Source of the DNA: Opitutia bacterium ISCC 52 | Lineage (GTDB): Bacteria; Verrucomicrobiota; Verrucomicrobiia; Opitutales; UBA2995 | NCBI GenBank assembly: GCA_014529675.2 | Contig: CP076040.1 | Span: 806,001-870,000 of the forward strand | Length of the DNA: 64,000 nt | Reading direction: 5' to 3' | In this document: piece by piece, positions 62,638-64,000 of the stretch | How positions within the stretch are numbered: the first letter of the stretch is position 1 | Layout: each line of letters opens with the position of its first letter | Program-made: the position numbers and the translations under genes | Notes under the pieces: generated by a model | What the model saw: only the letters and a program-made list of their open reading frames with translations | Told to the model about the DNA's origin: nothing | Database searches by the model: none

Positions 62638-64000
62638 TGACTCAAGTTGTAATCATTTGTATCTACCTCGCCATGCTCATTGGGCTCGGTGTTGTTTCCA
62701 GGAAATTTTTTAGAGGAGGCTCGGCTGACTTCTTTGTCGCAAGTCGTTCGATTGGACCGTTCGTCCTCTTCATGTCCGTTTTCGGAACTACCATGACGGC
62801 ATTTGCCATGGTCGGAAGTACGGGGGAATCTTACCGCGTCGGTGTAGCCACCTTCGGCAAAATCGCTTCTTCATCTGCCTTAGTGCATTCGGCTGTGTTT
62901 TTTCTGATTGGTCTACGACTGTGGTCGTTGGGAAAACGGAATGGCTACATGACCCAGATCGAGCTTTTCCGTGATCGTTTTGAAAGTAAGGGGATCGGTT
63001 ATCTGTTATTCCCCATCCTGGTAGGGCTCATTATTCCTTACCTTTTGGTCGGACTACTCGGCGCCGGATCTTTTATCGGCGGAGTCACCCGGGGAGCATT
63101 TCCTGATGTCTTTGCTTCGACCGGTGGTGCGATTCCGCCCTGGTTAACATCCTTGGTCATTTGTGGCGTTGTTCTTTCCTACATTTTTATGGGGGGTGTT
63201 CGTTCCGCTGCCTGGGCTAATACTTTCCAGACCATCGTTTTCATGATCATGGGGGTTTTAGCCTTCACATTGATCTCGAGTAAACTGGGTGGATTTGCTG
63301 CCGCATCTGAGATGGCCAATGAAGCAAAAGCAGTTCGTTCCGGTAACATTACGGAGCTGCAGTTTCTAAGCTATATGTTCATTCCACTTTCGGTGGGCAT
63401 GTTTCCGCACCTGTTTCAAAATTTCCTTACCTCCAAGAATTCCAAGAACTTCAAGTTTATGCTGATCGCTCACCCGGTCAGTATCATGGTGACCTGGATC
63501 CCATGTATCCTGATCGGTTACTGGGCAACGGGAGCTCTTATGCCTGGAACCGATACTCCGATCGTACCCGGGGCAGCTTCCCCGAACGCGGTTCTGGGAA
63601 TCATGGTTGGTAAATTATCGACACCGATCATCGGCGGTCTGGTGGGCGCCGGAGTTTTGGCCGCCATCATGTCATCTCTCGATTCTCAATTTGTATCGGT
63701 GGGAACCATGTTTACCCGTGACATCGTCGCACATGGTTTTGGCAAAGATCGTTTCTCTGATGGGCAGATGGTCTGGTTGGCTCGCGGGTTCATCACTTCG
63801 ATCGTTATTATCACTTTCTTGTTCACCCTGGCCGAACCACGGTCGGTCTTCACACTCGGTGTGTGGTGCTTTAGTGGATACGCCAGTTTGTTTCCCATTG
63901 TGTTTGCGACCATTTATTGGAAACGCGTAACCAAGGCCGGTGCTTATGCCGCGATCCTTGCGACAGCAGTCTGCTGGTTTATGCTTTTTAAAGCCTCCGG
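62637..64000 (+). CDS. SSS-family sodium:solute symporter, partial at window end
   Basis: First about 454 residues; the frame is open at the right edge. LIGLGVVSRKFFRGGSADFFVASRSIGPFVLFMSVFGTTMTAFAMVGSTGESYRVG, YIFMGGVRSAAWANTFQTIVF and MSSLDSQFVSVGTMFTRDIV are the SSS signatures. It shares only general similarity with the other symporter of the window, so a different substrate is likely. Paired with the DUF3311 protein. Confidence 0.95.
   Translation, partial: MTQVVIICIYLAMLIGLGVVSRKFFRGGSADFFVASRSIGPFVLFMSVFGTTMTAFAMVGSTGESYRVGVATFGKIASSSALVHSAVFFLIGLRLWSLGKRNGYMTQIELFRDRFESKGIGYLLFPILVGLIIPYLLVGLLGAGSFIGGVTRGAFPDVFASTGGAIPPWLTSLVICGVVLSYIFMGGVRSAAWANTFQTIVFMIMGVLAFTLISSKLGGFAAASEMANEAKAVRSGNITELQFLSYMFIPLSVGMFPHLFQNFLTSKNSKNFKFMLIAHPVSIMVTWIPCILIGYWATGALMPGTDTPIVPGAASPNAVLGIMVGKLSTPIIGGLVGAGVLAAIMSSLDSQFVSVGTMFTRDIVAHGFGKDRFSDGQMVWLARGFITSIVIITFLFTLAEPRSVFTLGVWCFSGYASLFPIVFATIYWKRVTKAGAYAAILATAVCWFMLFKAS

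Overview
The window looks like chromosomal DNA of a free-living, Gram-negative, probably aquatic member of the Verrucomicrobiota (an Opitutae-like lineage is my best guess; this is inference from gene content). The markers are a formylglycine sulfatase, a DUF1080 lipoprotein, a sialate O-acetylesterase-like hydrolase, many exported PQQ-like beta-propellers, a TonB-dependent receptor, SSS symporters, a DUF1015 protein and an Mrp/Mbh-type antiporter operon. No tRNA, rRNA, CRISPR array, transposase or prophage was seen.

Region by region: 0-4.2 kb holds two envelope proteins of unknown role, a dCMP-deaminase-like enzyme, a YqgE/AlgH protein and the ribosomal protein genes rpmJ and rpmE2, closed by a clear terminator. 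4.4-12.9 kb has a DUF1015 protein, a large hybrid histidine kinase with its own receiver and HPt domains, dgkA, a P-type ATPase homologue that has lost its phosphorylated Asp, AMP nucleosidase and lipA. A glycosyltransferase on the opposite strand separates lipA from lipB. 14.9-22.9 kb is a minus-strand cation/proton antiporter operon. It has mrpE, F and G, a split MrpA C-terminus, MrpB, MrpC, three large MrpD/NuoL-type subunits and a small membrane protein. MrpC carries a long His-rich insert. 23-32.3 kb has a GYF-domain membrane protein, lysS, a LolC/E-type permease, an exported M3 peptidase, a PhoD-type phosphatase and an exported FKBP isomerase.

27-50 kb is the dynamic part, with many gene relics: DUF2959, six-hairpin glycosidase-like, NHL/glycosyltransferase-like, a polyketide-synthase acyltransferase piece, a truncated FAD oxidoreductase, a truncated YoeB-like toxin and a frameshifted SMI1 gene. 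Between them lie intact catabolic genes: a double esterase, a sulfatase, a SASA-type esterase, a PQQ-like propeller, allantoicase and ureidoglycolate lyase. The most unusual segment is about 47.05-50.03 kb. It contains a series of attC-like recombination sites, each placed at the 3' end of a small minus-strand gene, with no integrase in view. This is a CALIN-type integron cassette cluster (cluster of attC sites lacking an integrase). Its cargo is a toxin-antitoxin pair, two small unknown ORFs, an SMI1/KNR4 gene and a complete bacterial nitric oxide synthase.

50.7-64 kb is an uptake and periplasmic oxidation/processing island. It has two SSS symporters (one with a DUF3311 partner and running off the window), a DUF1080 lipoprotein, four PQQ-like propellers and a TonB-dependent receptor. 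The likely logic is import across the outer membrane, periplasmic handling by propeller proteins and sodium-driven import into the cytoplasm. The substrate cannot be read from the sequence.
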